DNA of 64,000 nucleotides from Ectobius pallidus (GCA_964059195.1 CAXKWD010000003.1:194766174-194830173); one strand, 5' to 3'. Counted from the first letter of the stretch, positions 44,768 to 56,622 are shown. Program-made: numbers and translations. The notes: a model not told the origin generated them from the sequence alone.

Positions 44768-44991
44768 GTCATCATCAGCATCACAACTCATACAAGATTA
44801 TCTAATTGAATTGGAGATTTGGCATAAAAATGGAGAATAAAAATTAATGAAGATAAGAGTCTACATGTAACTTTCACGCTACGACGAGGCACTTGCCCTC
44901 CAGTAAGAATCAACGGTAAGACTCTATCTCAGTCGGAAGAAGTTAAATATTTGGGTATCCACCTTGATCGTCGTTTGACCTGGAAAAAGCA
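44768..44991 (+). pseudogene. Jockey-like LINE reverse transcriptase fragment
   Basis: Translates as QLIQDYLIELEIW, a one-base frameshift at about 44825, then INEDKSLHVTFTLRRGTCPP and VKYLGIHLDRRLTWKKH. The KYLG-hydrophobic-LD-LTW motif lies downstream of the catalytic core in jockey-type reverse transcriptases (family knowledge). It is cut on the right by the mariner-like element. Not functional. Confidence 0.8.
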
Positions 44992-45567
44992 TAGTATTTT
45001 TCGGACTATAAGACGCTTTGGGCCATAAGACGCACCTTAATTTTAGGATGGGAATTTAAAGGAAAAGAAATGTAATTTGACTCTAAACGAAAAATTTTAA
45101 AGGAGATAATGTACTTCATTGCACAAACAAATTATAACCTTGTACAATGGAATCAGTGTAAATCACTTCTAACTTAAGACCTGAGTTGTACGAAAATCTC
45201 TTCTGTACAGGTGGCATCGTGTTAATTTTAACAAACTGATTTCTCATGAAATACCTTTACACCCTCTAACCGTCAATTCAGCGTACTTATAGTGTATGGG
45301 ACAAGGATATTTAGAGGTTATGCCCTTCATTTAAACCACCCGGTGGAGACAATTCCTTTAGTATAAAAGAACTCAACATTACTTTTTTTCGCATTGTACA
45401 CCTCATTTTACAATTGTGACAAGTGCATTGATGTGCAGTCAGTGCCACCTTGTTTATAATTGTGGTGTTCCGGCAATATTTAGCCATTATTTTAATTCTT
45501 TTAGTGTACTTCCGACCATTAGACGCACCCAACTTTCATGGCTCTGTTTTCAAAGTAAATAAAAAAA

Positions 45568-45831
45568 TCCCTTTCGGCAGGCCTACAAGCGGAGGTAGAT
45601 TTCGAAGTGCTTTTGGTTTAATTTATTGTCGCTGCATAGCACTCTTCTTCTTTAGCCTTGGCATGGCAAACCTGCAGTAATAAGAACTGAATTCGGTAAA
45701 GAGGAAGAGCCTACAATCATTTGTTTTGACAACAAGAATAGGATATAATATTCTGGGAGACCGTGCGCAAGATTAGCAATGAATAAAATTAGCAAAGCCG
45801 CTAAACAAGACAAAATTACGGCCGCTAAGTT

Positions 45832-45879
<48 letters not shown>

Positions 45880-46018
45880 AACTTTTTTTTTTTTTTGAAC
45901 GGGCGGTGGTTTCGTACTTAGGGGAGCATGAAACGTAAAGATATGAAAGAATTTTTCGAAAATCATAACATGGTATCCATTGCAATAGGTAGATTTTTCT
46001 TCGAAATCTTCCTAAAAA
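45568..46018 (+). repeat. Dispersed repeat F, copy 3 (internally deleted)
   Basis: Both ends are intact, including the terminal hairpin, but the centre is replaced by GCCGCTAAGTTGTG and an AT palindrome. Short frames on the minus strand spell the (TATA)n tract as Tyr-Ile repeats and are not genes. Confidence 0.82.
45828..45885. repeat. AT-rich perfect palindrome
   Basis: AAGTTGTGATATAT at the left is mirrored by ATATATCACAACTT at the right around (AT)n. Confidence 0.9.
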
Positions 46019-46047
46019 GTACGTCTTATGGTCCGTAAAATACGGTA

Positions 46048-47000
46048 TATTTAATCAGGTGTTCAGTTCCAGAAAGGAAAATTGCAATGGTTAAGGAGAT
46101 AGTGCTCAAACCCAATAATGTGCGTTTCCGTAAAGATAGACTGCATACGATTCTACATATAAAGAGAATGAAAGCAAAACATACCATTGCCTGTAAGCAA
46201 ACCAGTTTTTTAATTAACCAGATCAATATATGTGAAGTTATCTTTATGGTAGGCCTACTATACAGTTATGACGGTGCAATGTACAAATATTTACATTAGT
46301 TATTCTCTAATGTTCAGTTTCAGATTTTTCTCATTGAATATTTTATTTTATTTTATTTTTAACAAGAGATAATAACACTTAACTGGTGTACGTTTCTAAG
46401 TTGTAAAACTATATTAAAATGTGAAAGAGGCATTATGGGATACTCAAGAAATAAAACACTTTTTTAAGCTAATTAGATATAAAAATTACTTACATAATTT
46501 AACACAAAATAAAAATTTAACACAGGTACAAATAAGAATAGTGCAGATTTACGAAGTTAGAAAAAATGGTTTGCTTGAGAGTAAATTAGTCCAACAGATT
46601 AGCTTAGCTTATGTTTGTTAGGTTTAATTTTACATTTTAGGCATGTTTACTTATTTCACGTAGGCTAAATTATTCAAAATTATGGAAGTAAGCCTGAAAA
46701 GAATAGACTTTAGTCTACTTTGCGATATTCGTTTTAAGTTTGAAAACTAAATTTCTCGATTAGATCGATGTACAGTTGTTTATTTTCTGTACTTATTTGG
46801 CATGTAATTAAATTTAATATAAAATATTCAAAATGAAGCAAGACACTTGTGATTGGCCTGTATTTGTTGCAATTTAATTACAGAGAGTGCAAAACGATAA
46901 TTGTACTTACTCATACTTCTCAACGGTAATAGACAATTTCTCAGCAAGCTAAAGGAATATTATCTATTTTATGGAACCAAAGGTTCATTGCCGCGCTTAC
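46048..47000. other. No recognisable feature
   Basis: About 950 bases of AT-rich DNA, short frames only. Confidence 0.4.
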
Positions 47001-47335
47001 CTAAGCCCTCCATTCAACCCTATTCTGTGTTAACTCCATCCAATCATCCCTCGCAAATCCTATTTCCCTTAAATCTGTCCTAGTATTGTCCTCCCACCTA
47101 CGTCTAGGTCTTCCAGGTGGTCTTTTCCCTTCGGGTCTTCCAGTCAATACGTTTGAGATATGTCTTTCCTCCTTCATGTGCGCAACATGTCCAGCCCATT
47201 TCATCTTCCGTGATTTAATTACCCTTACTATATCCCGTCATGAAGCTCGTCGTTTTGCAGTTTTTTTTCCAGTCCCCATTTTCATCTCTCTTAGGCCCAA
47301 ATATTTTCCTAAGCACCCTGTTTTCGACGATTATT
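47001..47335 (-). pseudogene. LINE ORF2 C-terminal fragment
   Basis: The minus strand reads ENRVLRKIFGPKRDENGDW, then, after frame disruption, MKWAGHVAHMKEERH and GRPEGKRPPGRPRRRWEDN to a stop. The GHV-x-R/H-M and GRPRRRW motifs are the conserved tail of many animal LINE ORF2 proteins and are often misannotated as host genes. It carries stops and at least one frameshift. Confidence 0.85.
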
Positions 47336-48014
47336 GTAACCAAAGATAAATATTAAGTAGGCATTTTAAAATTTAACAACACTTTTCAGTGACAGAAAAC
47401 TGGAAAATACAGTCAAAATGTGCGCATAGAACGACAGTATTATACAGTTCTGTTTAAAGAACATTTTAAAATAAACATTTACATATTTTTTAAAAAGTGA
47501 TCAGCCCAGTAAAGAAACTAATTATGAATTTGGTTCAACATACACGCAGCACTTATGCAACGCCACTTGAAACTAGTGCTGTCTGACAGTGAATTGGTGT
47601 TATGAAGATTATTAAAAGAGAGTTTTGCTTTATAATTTACGTTTTCTACATCTGAAGGATAAAATTACATGTTTTCTGACTATTTACCCATCTATTGTCC
47701 AATAACTTTTTTTTTCCTCGCTGGGGTGGGAAACTTTGAATAGAACTTTTCTGTCAGATTTAGTGCAGGTGGTCAGCTCAGAAAGATAATTTGCTGCCTA
47801 TCTATAAACTGTTAATTGTCTGCTGGTTTCTATAAAGAGGATGGAAAGGCCCTTTACATTTTATTGGCGTTATATATGAATAAATAATTATTTCCAGAAG
47901 GGTTAACTCGCCTCTGCGTGAGACAGGAAAATTCCATAATTCCCATTTTCTGAGTCTTACCCAAACGAGTTGTATAGGTGGTGTCGTGCACATCGGCATA
48001 GTATTTTTATCTTG
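47336..48014. other. No recognisable feature
   Basis: About 680 bases. GTGCACATCGGCATAGTATT at 47985-48004 is inverted near 48690-48730, so a minor repeat may bracket the MITE. Confidence 0.4.
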
Positions 48015-48016
48015 TA

Positions 48017-48298
48017 CAGTGGTATTAATCAGACGTGGCAGTCCAAGCATGGATGCTCAGTAGATGAAGACGAGTCCAATAAACATTCGTACTGCATGGA
48101 GGGATGTATGGGTTCGTTGTGTCGTTGCTTTCAGTGCGGTAAGATCGTATAATGCAGTGAAGAAACAAGAGACCTTGTTACAATCGCTTCTCCTCTCCCG
48201 CTAGTGCAGTTCAACATTCTTACTCCTCCCCATGATTCCTCCTACATGCGTCACCTCTCTCACGCGCATCTGACTGCCACCTCTGATTAATACCACTG
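48017..48298. mobile_element. Mariner-type MITE family L, copy 1 (282 bp)
   Basis: CAGTGGTATTAATCAGACG and inverted CTCTGATTAATACCACTG, flanked by TA at both sides. The copy at 52250-52531 has exactly the same length and differs at few positions. Confidence 0.92.
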
Positions 48299-48300
48299 TA

Positions 48301-49113
48301 ATATTATCGTGCTCATCGCCACACAAGCCGGTGGGGGTAGGGGGTGGACATAGAGACTCAAACCTACAGCCTCCTTCACCACGGCACCCCTTAGCTACCG
48401 CGGCTAAGGAAACCGGCCGTTAATATCGTAGACAGGTTAAGTTAGGTTAGGTTAGGTTAATTCAAAGTCTCATTCAATCGCAAGCAGATACTTTATGAAT
48501 GATTTCTAACCAATACAATTATAATATTAATGCACACAGTATGTATCTATAATATTAAAAGGAAGTGTTTGTCTTTCTGTCTATCTAGCAGTTACTGTGA
48601 ACTCCATTGCATTCAATACGATAATGCAATTCCAACTTTGATGTCCACGCCTACGAAGGGTTTGTGGTGATGGGCACGATGATATTGCAAGATAAAAATA
48701 CTATGTCGATGTGCACGAAAATGCGACTGTGCCGATGTGCACACAACCGTATAAGTATCTCAGTAAATTTATGTAATGTTTGTGTGTTTTCTTTATTTTT
48801 TTCATCCACAGTATGTTGTTCAGTAACCAGCAGCGTAAATATTGTAATTTGTTTCAAAGTTCTCATATTTTGTTGCAGTCTATTCATTTGAGACCTTTAT
48901 TACGCCATTCCTCTTGTAGGATCATATATAGTCTTTCTTTAGGGAAACGGATATTATTGTACTTAAAATCAATTTTGTGTCAAAGGTTGTCTTTGTATGT
49001 AGCTGCTTAAATCCTTGCGCGGGTCTACATGTAACGTCACCTTACTGATAGCTCAATACGCATGCGCGTCGAATAAGACAACCATTATACTAGCACATTA
49101 AATGTTTTGGTTA
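48301..49113. other. Anonymous, with an interstitial TTAGG run
   Basis: GTTAGGTTAGGTTAGGTTAA at 48440-48459 is a short telomere-type array. Frames at 48651-48891 overlap on both strands and have no recognisable motif. Confidence 0.45.
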
Positions 49114-49121
49114 GTAAGCAC

Positions 49122-49671
49122 TGAGGCAAGGCATTTATTGACCATAAAATAGTGAAAAAAAATGCAAAATAAAAAATGCATTTATGACCTAAAAGTAGTG
49201 AAAAAAAATTAAAATTGCCAATTAATTTACCATTATTACTTATAATCAGTCTTTTGAAGTAATGACTTGCTAAAAGCAATTTAATGGATAACAGTGCTTT
49301 ATACATGAATTTGCAATATAAAACAAACCTTTTTTTTTAATAAGTAAGTAAATTTATACTACTTGGACACCCTTAGCGAAAAAGAAGTTCTTTCTGAACT
49401 GGCATGCACTTCAAATTGCTCCTAGCTTGAATTAAAATGAACTATGAACACATTGAGATTCTCAAATAAAAACGATTGAATGTTGCCGGAAAATATGGAT
49501 TTATACATGGAAAAGCTCCTCTCCACCCCCACTGAAACATGACATAAAAAATGACCTAGCTCTTGAATATGAGGTAAAATGCAAAATAAAGCAAAAAAAA
49601 AAAGTCCTTACTCAGCCTATCTTTTAACCCTCATATAAAAAAGATGCAAAATCATCAAATGCCTTGCCCTA
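49122..49671. mobile_element. hAT-type MITE, GGGCAAGGCATTT family, copy 1
   Basis: TGAGGCAAGGCATTTATTGA and inverted CATCAAATGCCTTGCCCTA; flanks GTAAGCAC (49114-49121) and GTAAGCCC (49672-49679), 7 of 8. Interior words TATACTACTTGGACACCC and AAAATGACCTAG recur in the relatives at 53883 and 61871. Confidence 0.88.
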
Positions 49672-49977
49672 GTAAGCCCATTGGATGGTTCCTTCCGTTT
49701 AGTCTTCTGTGAAATCCTAGAAATCCAATAGATTGCACTTCAACAACAACAATGTTACTTTTACTTACTTTCAACATTGCAATTGAATAAATATTGGGGT
49801 GGGCTTTGAGTGGTAACCGTTCTGTATATCTTTATAGCAGTATGAAGGAAGATGACTGTCGCCATAGACATTATTCCCAAGCCACCTTTCATAAGAGGGA
49901 CACTCAAAACCATCACGATATAATTTTACACGGGTTTAATCTCCCCTATGTTATTTTTTCTGTCAGCATTACAATTT

Positions 49978-50252
49978 CAAAAAATCCTGGGCACGGAGTC
50001 CTCCGGGAGGGACTTTAAGCTGGGGGGCCCGTGTTGTAGATTTACAGCACGTAAAAGAACTCCAAGCCTAAATTAGAGCCTCTGGACAAAATGTTTCGAC
50101 CCTTTCACGTCCAAGTGATACCTTAGTTTCCGGAAGGGGGATTGAGAGGCGATGGGCTTACCACCTGTCCCTCTGCCCTCTCTCGGGAAATAAGCGTAAC
50201 AAAATTAGTATAGGTAATGAACCTCCACTTGGAGGCCCTATGCCCCACCATA
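49978..50252 (+). mobile_element. SINE family B, head-less copy
   Basis: Begins at AAATCCTGGGCACGGAGTCC, beyond the tRNA-like head, and runs to CTTGGAGGCCCTATGCCCC. It includes an internal block (about 50045-50110) absent from the copy at 952. Confidence 0.85.
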
Positions 50253-50320
50253 GTGGTTATAGGAAAAAGACAGAGAGTGAGTCATTACAATTTCTGCTAT
50301 TTACTGTTATACAATATTGC

Positions 50321-50323
50321 TGC

Positions 50324-50359
<36 letters not shown>

Positions 50360-50404
50360 CATCATCATCATCATCATCAATATTATTATTATTATTATTA
50401 TTAT
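50321..50404. repeat. (ATT)n/(ATC)n microsatellite
   Basis: Pure ATT units, then ATC, then ATT. Isoleucine- or tyrosine/histidine-rich frames here are artefacts. Confidence 0.97.
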
Positions 50405-50791
50405 GTGCTAGTATGGTACTTTATGAGATGTGTGCGGGTCTGCGGGACGGGAAAATGTCTGTCCGTCCGTCCGTGTCCCTTTAAGCAAGATAACTCAAAT
50501 GCACATTATCGGATTTTCATGAAACTTGGTATACGCATTTATAACGTCCATGGCAAGAAGCCTTTTCATTTTGGACCAAATAGATTGACCAGTACCGGAG
50601 TAACGACTAATTAAAGGTCAGATGATTTTTAAATGAGAAATCATGACTATACTACGTTGCTTAATCATTGAGGGCCTTGGCTACAATTCAGTCAGAGGTT
50701 TGTTTATTTCGTTGATCAAGTTGGAATGAGTACTGTATGAATACTGTTATATACAGAAGGTATATTACTGTGAAATAATTAGGCCTATGTA

Positions 50792-51044
50792 CAGGTAGGA
50801 AAATAAAAAGCGGACCAACTAAAATATCTAAGTTGCCGATATGAGCCACTGCGCATGCCTAGTGGCATTCACAGGATAGCAGGGAATATATTGAAATGAG
50901 CATTGCTTGAATTGAGAAATAATTTCACGTAATTTGCATTGCTTGTGGAAACAAACGTTTCCGTTACATCTCTTACATTTATTTACGTATCACAAAGCTC
51001 TGAAATCAGCTACAAGTGTCGGTCCGCTTTTTTCCCCCTACCTG
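50792..51044. mobile_element. Mariner-type MITE (253 bp)
   Basis: CAGGTAGGAAAATAAAAAGC and inverted GCTTTTTTCCCCCTACCTG share an interrupted TIR ending in GCGGACC; TA flanks at 50790-50791 and 51045-51046. Confidence 0.78.
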
Positions 51045-51122
51045 TACATAATGCTGAGTTTTTGCCGTGCATTTTGTGAAATGTTGACATATTTTAAGAA
51101 TTTTTTTTATATCAGTGTATAC

Positions 51123-51400
51123 CATAGGCGTAACCAGGCCGGCCATATGGGGGGGGGGTTATAACATCTGGAGAGGAGGGTTCCGGGGTCCTCCCCCGGA
51201 AAATTTTAAAAATTAAGATGCACAATAACGAGTTTTAAGCTTCCCACGCTTTAAACTCACATTAAGTAATTTATAAGCAGATTTTTTTAAAAAAGTTATA
51301 TATCACAATAATGAAATAAATAGTACAATTTTCCCTTTTTTAACCAATGGGGGGGGGGGGGGTCAAACCCCCAAACCCCCCCCCCCTTGTTACGCCTATG
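51123..51400. mobile_element. hAT-type MITE, CATAGGCGTA family, copy 2
   Basis: CATAGGCGTAACCAGG and CTTGTTACGCCTATG, perfect duplication GTGTATAC at 51115-51122 and 51401-51408. It has poly-G and poly-C tracts like copy 1 at 31893. Confidence 0.94.
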
Positions 51401-51580
51401 GTGTATACGAGTATACGAGTCAAACTTCAGATCTTTGTCTTCCGCAATGTCTGCTTAATGAATCGATCTGGAGCTTAGTTCGGAGATAGATTACAAAAAT
51501 ACCTTATTTTCTGCATATCATAATTGAAATTATCGTGATCAAACGAAAGTATTCTGGCACTTTATTATATTAGTTTATCT

Positions 51581-52247
51581 GACTTTATTATTATTGTTAT
51601 CATTGTTGTTATTATTATTATTATTGTTATCATTGTTATTATTGTTATTATTGTTATTAATTTTAACTGTTTCTTATTTTCAGGTGAGTGGTGAAGTTTT
51701 TTAAGCCCAGCTGACTGAACCTGTGGATGTGGTTAAGTATGAAAGTTTTATTGTACTGTTTTCCATAAACCGATCTATTAAAATACCACCACAAAAACTT
51801 TTGCCTGGCACGGAATGGAAGCCATCGTAATGAACAGGAGTAAAGGGAAACGATACATCCAGTAACTTAACGCGAAATATTATTGAATAGTATTCATTTA
51901 AAACTTGCTCTTTCTCTACTGAAAATAACTACTTTATACCCTTTCACTAAGATTGCATTCAATGCATTCTACACTAGAAGAAAGAGGCTTCTTCTGGCTT
52001 TAGAAATTCCTGCTAAAGTGGTTTCAACTTATATAAAACAGTTAATATGACATAGTCTTGTCTCAGCTAATGTAAACGACCTGGATGTTTATGTCCCCTC
52101 CCGTTATTTCATGTTTACATGAGACAGGTGTCAGGCTTACAAGAAAATTGGAAATACGAATCCATGAGGAATGACGTCAGCACACTTGTGGGAGACAAAT
52201 AATATCACAGCAGGTTGGAGGTTCTATGCTGTAGAAAGACTGAGGTG
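51581..52247. other. Microsatellite, then anonymous DNA
   Basis: 51581-51660 is built of TTATTG/TTATTA units. Nothing was recognised in the remaining ~590 bases. Confidence 0.5.
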
Positions 52248-52249
52248 TA

Positions 52250-52531
52250 CAGTGGTATTAATCAGACGTGGCAGTCCAAGCATGGATGCGCAGTAGATGC
52301 AGACGAGTCCAATAAACATTCGAACTGCATGGAGGGGTGTATGGGTCAGTTGTGTCGTTGCTTTCAGTGCAGTAAGATCGTATAATGCAGTGAAGAAACA
52401 AGAGACCTTGTTACAATCGCTTCTCCTCTCCGGCTAGTGCAGTTCAACATTCTTACCCCTCCCCATGATTCCTCCTACATGCGTCACCTCTCGCACGCGC
52501 ATCTGACTGCCGCCTCTGTTTAATACCACTG
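52250..52531. mobile_element. Mariner-type MITE family L, copy 2 (282 bp)
   Basis: Same ends and length as 48017-48298, TA at 52248-52249 and 52532-52533, same orientation. Confidence 0.93.
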
Positions 52532-52682
52532 TACAACACTAGGGCCCGGATTTTTTCCCCCAGCTTCCGAATTAGAACATTTTAACGTATTTTTTCGTTT
52601 CATGCCCCTTGCTTCCGAATATATGAATCTTATAGAACCTAAGAAGGGCTAAATCAGACTGAAGTGGCTAAGGAGGGCTATT

Positions 52683-52688
<6 letters not shown>

Positions 52689-52720
<32 letters not shown>
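52689..52720. repeat. (AT)n microsatellite
   Basis: Sixteen alternating AT units. Confidence 0.97.
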
Positions 52721-52724
<4 letters not shown>

Positions 52725-52828
52725 CTAGGGGCTAAAGAGGACTTTTACCGAAAAACTAGGGAGTGAAGAGAATTTTTGCAGAAAAACACGATTTTTAAAT
52801 AGATTTTTCAATTAATGCAAAGGATAAT

Positions 52829-53256
52829 CTCTCTCTCTTTCTTTCGTAGTTTTACCTTTTCCTTATAGGGACCTTTATGTGGCCAGCGACGCCCGGGCCT
52901 TACGGGCCGCGACCTGTCGGGAGAGGAATAAACTATGGATCACAACACAAACATACCTTTTTGACCCGATAAGGACATGGAGGGCCTCCCGGCTGAGTGA
53001 TCAGCCCAATGCCGGGGCCACCTCCGAGATAACACGAACACACAGGACGAGACACACCATTCACACACACACACACACTCATTCCGAACAAGGCGAGGAT
53101 GGGATGAAGATGATAATGATGGCCAGATGATAACCGGGGTCCACAAGGGCCTAAAGTTACCTGACATTTGTCTCATTTGTGAGGGAAAACCCCGTTAACT
53201 TGTCCCGACCAGAAATCGAGAGGAGTGAACGCATCCCCCGAGCCATAGCGGTGGAC
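52829..53256 (-). mobile_element. SINE family C, reverse, head damaged
   Basis: The body is well preserved. The minus-strand head lacks the B-box core (CTGGTCGGGACAAG is preceded directly by CTCGATTT). Perfect 12-bp duplication GCAAAGGATAAT at 52817-52828 and 53257-53268. Confidence 0.92.
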
Positions 53257-53268
53257 GCAAAGGATAAT

Positions 53269-53882
53269 AAATATGTAAATTTGTGCATTTTAAGCAAAGA
53301 CATTATAAAAATAAATTTATACAACGCAATGAAATTAACAATATATGTGTCGCTTTGTCGCTTGTTTTTGTAACTCGAAAATGTGCCACTCGCCGTCGCA
53401 GGAAGTGAAAGTTAAGCTGTTTGCAATACTTTGAAATCTGCAACTAATCCATTGTCGTTTCAACTTTCAAATAACAAGTTGGTCCCACAGTATGACACAT
53501 GTCTCAATTCCAGTGGTGAATATGTTGAAAAATAGCTGAACACCTCTATCTGTTGCAATAAACATTTCCATGAAATTGTGTTTTGTTTCTGTAAACAGCC
53601 CCAGGATGTGCCTCGTAAGATGTGCACGAAAACAGGATGAATACATTTACATTAGCTTTTGATTCCACGGCAACAATACAAACAATAATATTCAATCGAT
53701 CGAAAACTGGGTATTGCCTTCTCTGTACATATGTAAAACATGGAATGCCCAGTTACATAAGGATTTTCTAGTTTACTTTAACGTTTTCACTTTTATTTTG
53801 CAATGCAGCACTCAAAATACACGGCACCGGAGACGAAACAGAGGATGCAGAAGAGAAATGTTCTCAGAACAGTGAATGGTAA
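53269..53882. other. No recognisable feature
   Basis: About 610 bases of anonymous AT-rich DNA. Confidence 0.4.
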
Positions 53883-55154
53883 TAGGGCAAGGCATTTGAT
53901 GATTTTGCATCTTCTTTTACATGAAGGTTAAAAGATAGCTCGAATATATACAAATGTGTATCTTGAAGTAAATTACTAAGTAAGGGCAATTTGCTTTTGC
54001 TTGTTTTGTTTGTTTTAATTTCCATTTTTCGTCATTTTCAAGGCATAGATCATTTTAGGTAATTTTCTGCATTTTTAGGTCACTTACGCCTTTTTTTAGG
54101 TATTTTTCTGTATTTTAGATCATGTTTCAGTTGAAGTAGAGAGGAGCTTTTCCATGTACAAATCGTTACTTTCAGACAACAGACAATCGTTTTTATTTGA
54201 GAATCTCCGCCAAGTGCATCAAGTTCATTTTAATTCAGGTTTATTGTAAACACCATAGCAGTTTATCTTGTAGCAATAAAGATTTTTTTAAGTGAAACTT
54301 CTTTAGGCGCGCTAGGAGTAAATCGAGAGCTAACCCAAAGTTGCGTTACGAACAAAATCGTCACGAAAGTAGTGGGGGTAAGTAGCAAGCATAGAGTTGT
54401 TATCGAAAGAGTGGGGCCACGGGAGCGCGCGTGGGAAAGGTATCAGGCATTGAGTGGGGGGCTATTACTGCTTCGAGCTAGTGGCGTGGTGAGCCCTTCA
54501 CCATTATAGATGGCTCTACTCGTTGCGTGAGCATCGTTTACACGTCACTAACGTTCTCGGAAACTTAACCAAAGCGTCCCGTTCATGTAAACAAACACAG
54601 TGGCTACGATCAGTGACAGTTTTGGCTTTAGTTCATCACAACTGTGTTATTGATTTGTACGTATTCGATTTAAAATGTTCGAAAAGTGAATTTCTTATTT
54701 CATTCAGATGATATCCTTCTTCCGTTCGATATAATTGTATGTATTCCTCTATTTCACTCTCAACGTTGCCAAAGACGTTTCACTTCTGTCGCGTGGCGTT
54801 CCACGAACCCGATTTTTTTCTTTTAAAATGGCACATATTTGCTAGAGACAATTTGATGGGCATGCCAGTGAAGAAAGAATATTTTTTGTTACGGGTGTCC
54901 AAGTAGTATAAATTTACTTACTTCTTTAGTAGCAAAATAAGTGTTTTATGGTGTAAATTCATGTATAACGCACTGTCATCCATTAAATTGCTTTTAGCAA
55001 CTCATTACTTTGAAAAACTAAATATTAGTAATAATAGAAAATTTATTGGTCATTTTTTAAAGTTTAATGTAATTTTCTCACTATTTTTAGGTAATAAATA
55101 ATTTTTTAATTCTGCATTTTTTACTATTTTATGGTAATTAAATGTCTTGCCCTA
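53883..55154. mobile_element. hAT-type element, GGGCAAGGCATTT family, copy 2, with nested repeat N
   Basis: TAGGGCAAGGCATTTGATGA at the left and TTAAATGTCTTGCCCTA at the right. The 8-bp flanks do not match, so the identification rests on TIRs and on alignment with 61871-62697 (CAGACAACAGACAAT, TTTGAGAATCTCCGC, GTGTCCAAGTAGTATAAAT). Confidence 0.78.
54290..54810 (+). repeat. Dispersed repeat N, copy 2, inside a hAT element
   Basis: It interrupts the hAT element, whose uninterrupted form is at 61871, and is bracketed by GATTTTTTT at 54281-54289 and 54811-54819. AGTGAAACTTCTTTAGGC at the left is partly inverted near the right (GCCAAAGACGTTTCACTTC). A 62-aa frame inside has no known motif. Confidence 0.7.
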
Positions 55155-55325
55155 GTTAAGAGATGTATATGATTCCAAGTATTGGTTTTTTATTTACAAA
55201 GTTTAATGCAATTGTGACCAGAGTGAAGCCAAAACGGGCTAAAGACCACAAAAAGAGAGAAAGGCGCTGAAAATTTATCTCCATTCTCAACAACTGGAGG
55301 CTAAATTTCACATAATATATTTCAG

Positions 55326-55556
55326 GTCGGCTTGCGTGGCGTAGTTGGGATAGCGCAGTGTCCAAGGTCGCGAGTTCGATCCCGGCCCAGGTCGATGGCA
55401 TTTATGTATGCATAAATATGACAGGCTCATTTATGTAAATTTACGGGCATATAAAAGAACTCCTGCGGGACAAAATTCCGGCACAACGGCGACGGTCACA
55501 GCCCTAAGTAGTAGTACATATCCTTCGTTAAACAACCATAAAACCAACCAACCACC
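55326..55556 (+). mobile_element. SINE family E, full length
   Basis: Head GTCGGCTTGCGTGGCGTAG (A-box region) and GCGAGTTCGATCCCGG (B box); body AAAAGAACTCCTGCGGGAC and CGGCGACGGTCACAGCC. Flanked by ATATTTCAG at 55317-55325 and 55557-55565. It lends the definition of the family to copies 5905-6340 and 32540-34215. Confidence 0.9.
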
Positions 55557-55651
55557 ATATTTCAGAAACGCTGTAACGTGCCCTGCAGAAATGTACTCAA
55601 CAAAAAATCCAAATAATGGTAGTTTGCTATCTTGTCATAATATATCACAAC

Positions 55652-56287
55652 TAGGGTTCGGATGTTTATGAGCTAGAAAAGTGGAAAATATGATTGCATG
55701 TATGACCTCAAATTTGACTAAATATGAGCAAAAAATCCTAAATATAACCTCATAAAAGAACGTATTTTCTAAAAATAAATGTTCCAAATTCAATCAGATA
55801 ATCACTTTTTAACAGTTTTAAAGGCAATTTACAGTTTTACGTGTAAATAACTTCTAATCTGTTAATGTTTCCAGATGCCATTGCAAATGTGAACTGAAAG
55901 TATTTAAAAATATGTCTATTGGAAGTTAACAATAAGGAGGAAGATGTAATTGTGCTATTACTTGTTGTTGTCCCTTCACACCTCAGTTACAGTAAAACCA
56001 AAATATTCGTGACACTTTCTTGGGAAAAATTTAAGTCGACTATTTAATGCAAATACTGCTTAATTCTGTTCTTTTACCGAATTTATAACTGAAATATGAC
56101 GTTAGATTCTTAATATAACCGAAATATGACCAAGACTATGAAAATGACCAAAACATTATTTTATATGAAAAATAAAAGCAGTCCAATTAGGATGACAAAT
56201 GTGCAATTTATGTTTAATTTGTGTTTGCTAAGAGATTGGAGGTCAGAATAAAAATATTACATGTCATATACGTACATCCGAACCCTA
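55652..56287. mobile_element. hAT-type MITE, GGGTTCGGATGT family, copy 2
   Basis: TAGGGTTCGGATGTTTATGA and ACGTACATCCGAACCCTA; flanks ATCACAAC (55644-55651) and ATCATAAC (56288-56295), 7 of 8. Inverted relative to 34700-35505 by its interior. Confidence 0.9.
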
Positions 56288-56295
56288 ATCATAAC

Positions 56296-56622
56296 AAAGC
56301 TCGAAAGTAAAAAATCATATGAAAACGGAACTTTATAGATGGGTTTGGTATGTAACAAGAATCACTTCGAGATTTTGTTATACTTTATACCCCTTTACCT
56401 GCAGAAAATGTTGCTTTTCGCGATTTTATAAAAAATTGTTGACAACAGTTTTAGTTAAATTTTTGCATAGGCCCTTCTAACTATATACAAAGACCTAATA
56501 AAGGTTTTATTTGAAACCTTTTGATAGAACTTATCTGGAGAAGATATATAAGCATTAATGAACCACAACTGAGCTGGCAATCAGTCATAGGAGAGAGGTT
56601 CCATCTGGCGCTGTGAATTGAA
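56296..56622. other. No recognisable feature
   Basis: About 330 bases without identified content. Confidence 0.4.

Larger units (their letters stand above)
44994..46045. mobile_element. Mariner-like element family H, with nested repeat F
   Basis: Left GTATTTTTCGGACTATAAG and right CTTATGGTCCGTAAAATACGG are inverted, with TA at 44992-44993 and 46046-46047. The GACGCACC word recurs near both ends. Without the nested repeat (45568-46018) the element is about 600 bp and non-coding. Confidence 0.75.
50420..51580 (+). repeat. Dispersed repeat K, copy 1, with two nested MITEs
   Basis: TAACTCAAATGCACATTATC, TTTTCATGAAACTTGGTAT and TAACGTCCATGGCAAGAAG match 60750-60825. AATGAATCGATCTGGAGCT and ATTCTGGCACTTTATTA match 61075-61190. 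The (CCGT)n run and these words occur in Helitron-like repeats of other insects as far as I recall (weak). Confidence 0.6.

Noticed and set aside
47001..47204. Possible host gene (conserved MKWAGHVAHMKEERH peptide)
   Set aside because: The GHV and GRPRRRW motifs are the tail of LINE ORF2; upstream frame is broken.
52540..52780. hAT MITE of the GGGCCCGGATT type starting TAGGGCCCGG
   Set aside because: Only the left end is visible; nothing inverted follows within the next few hundred bases.
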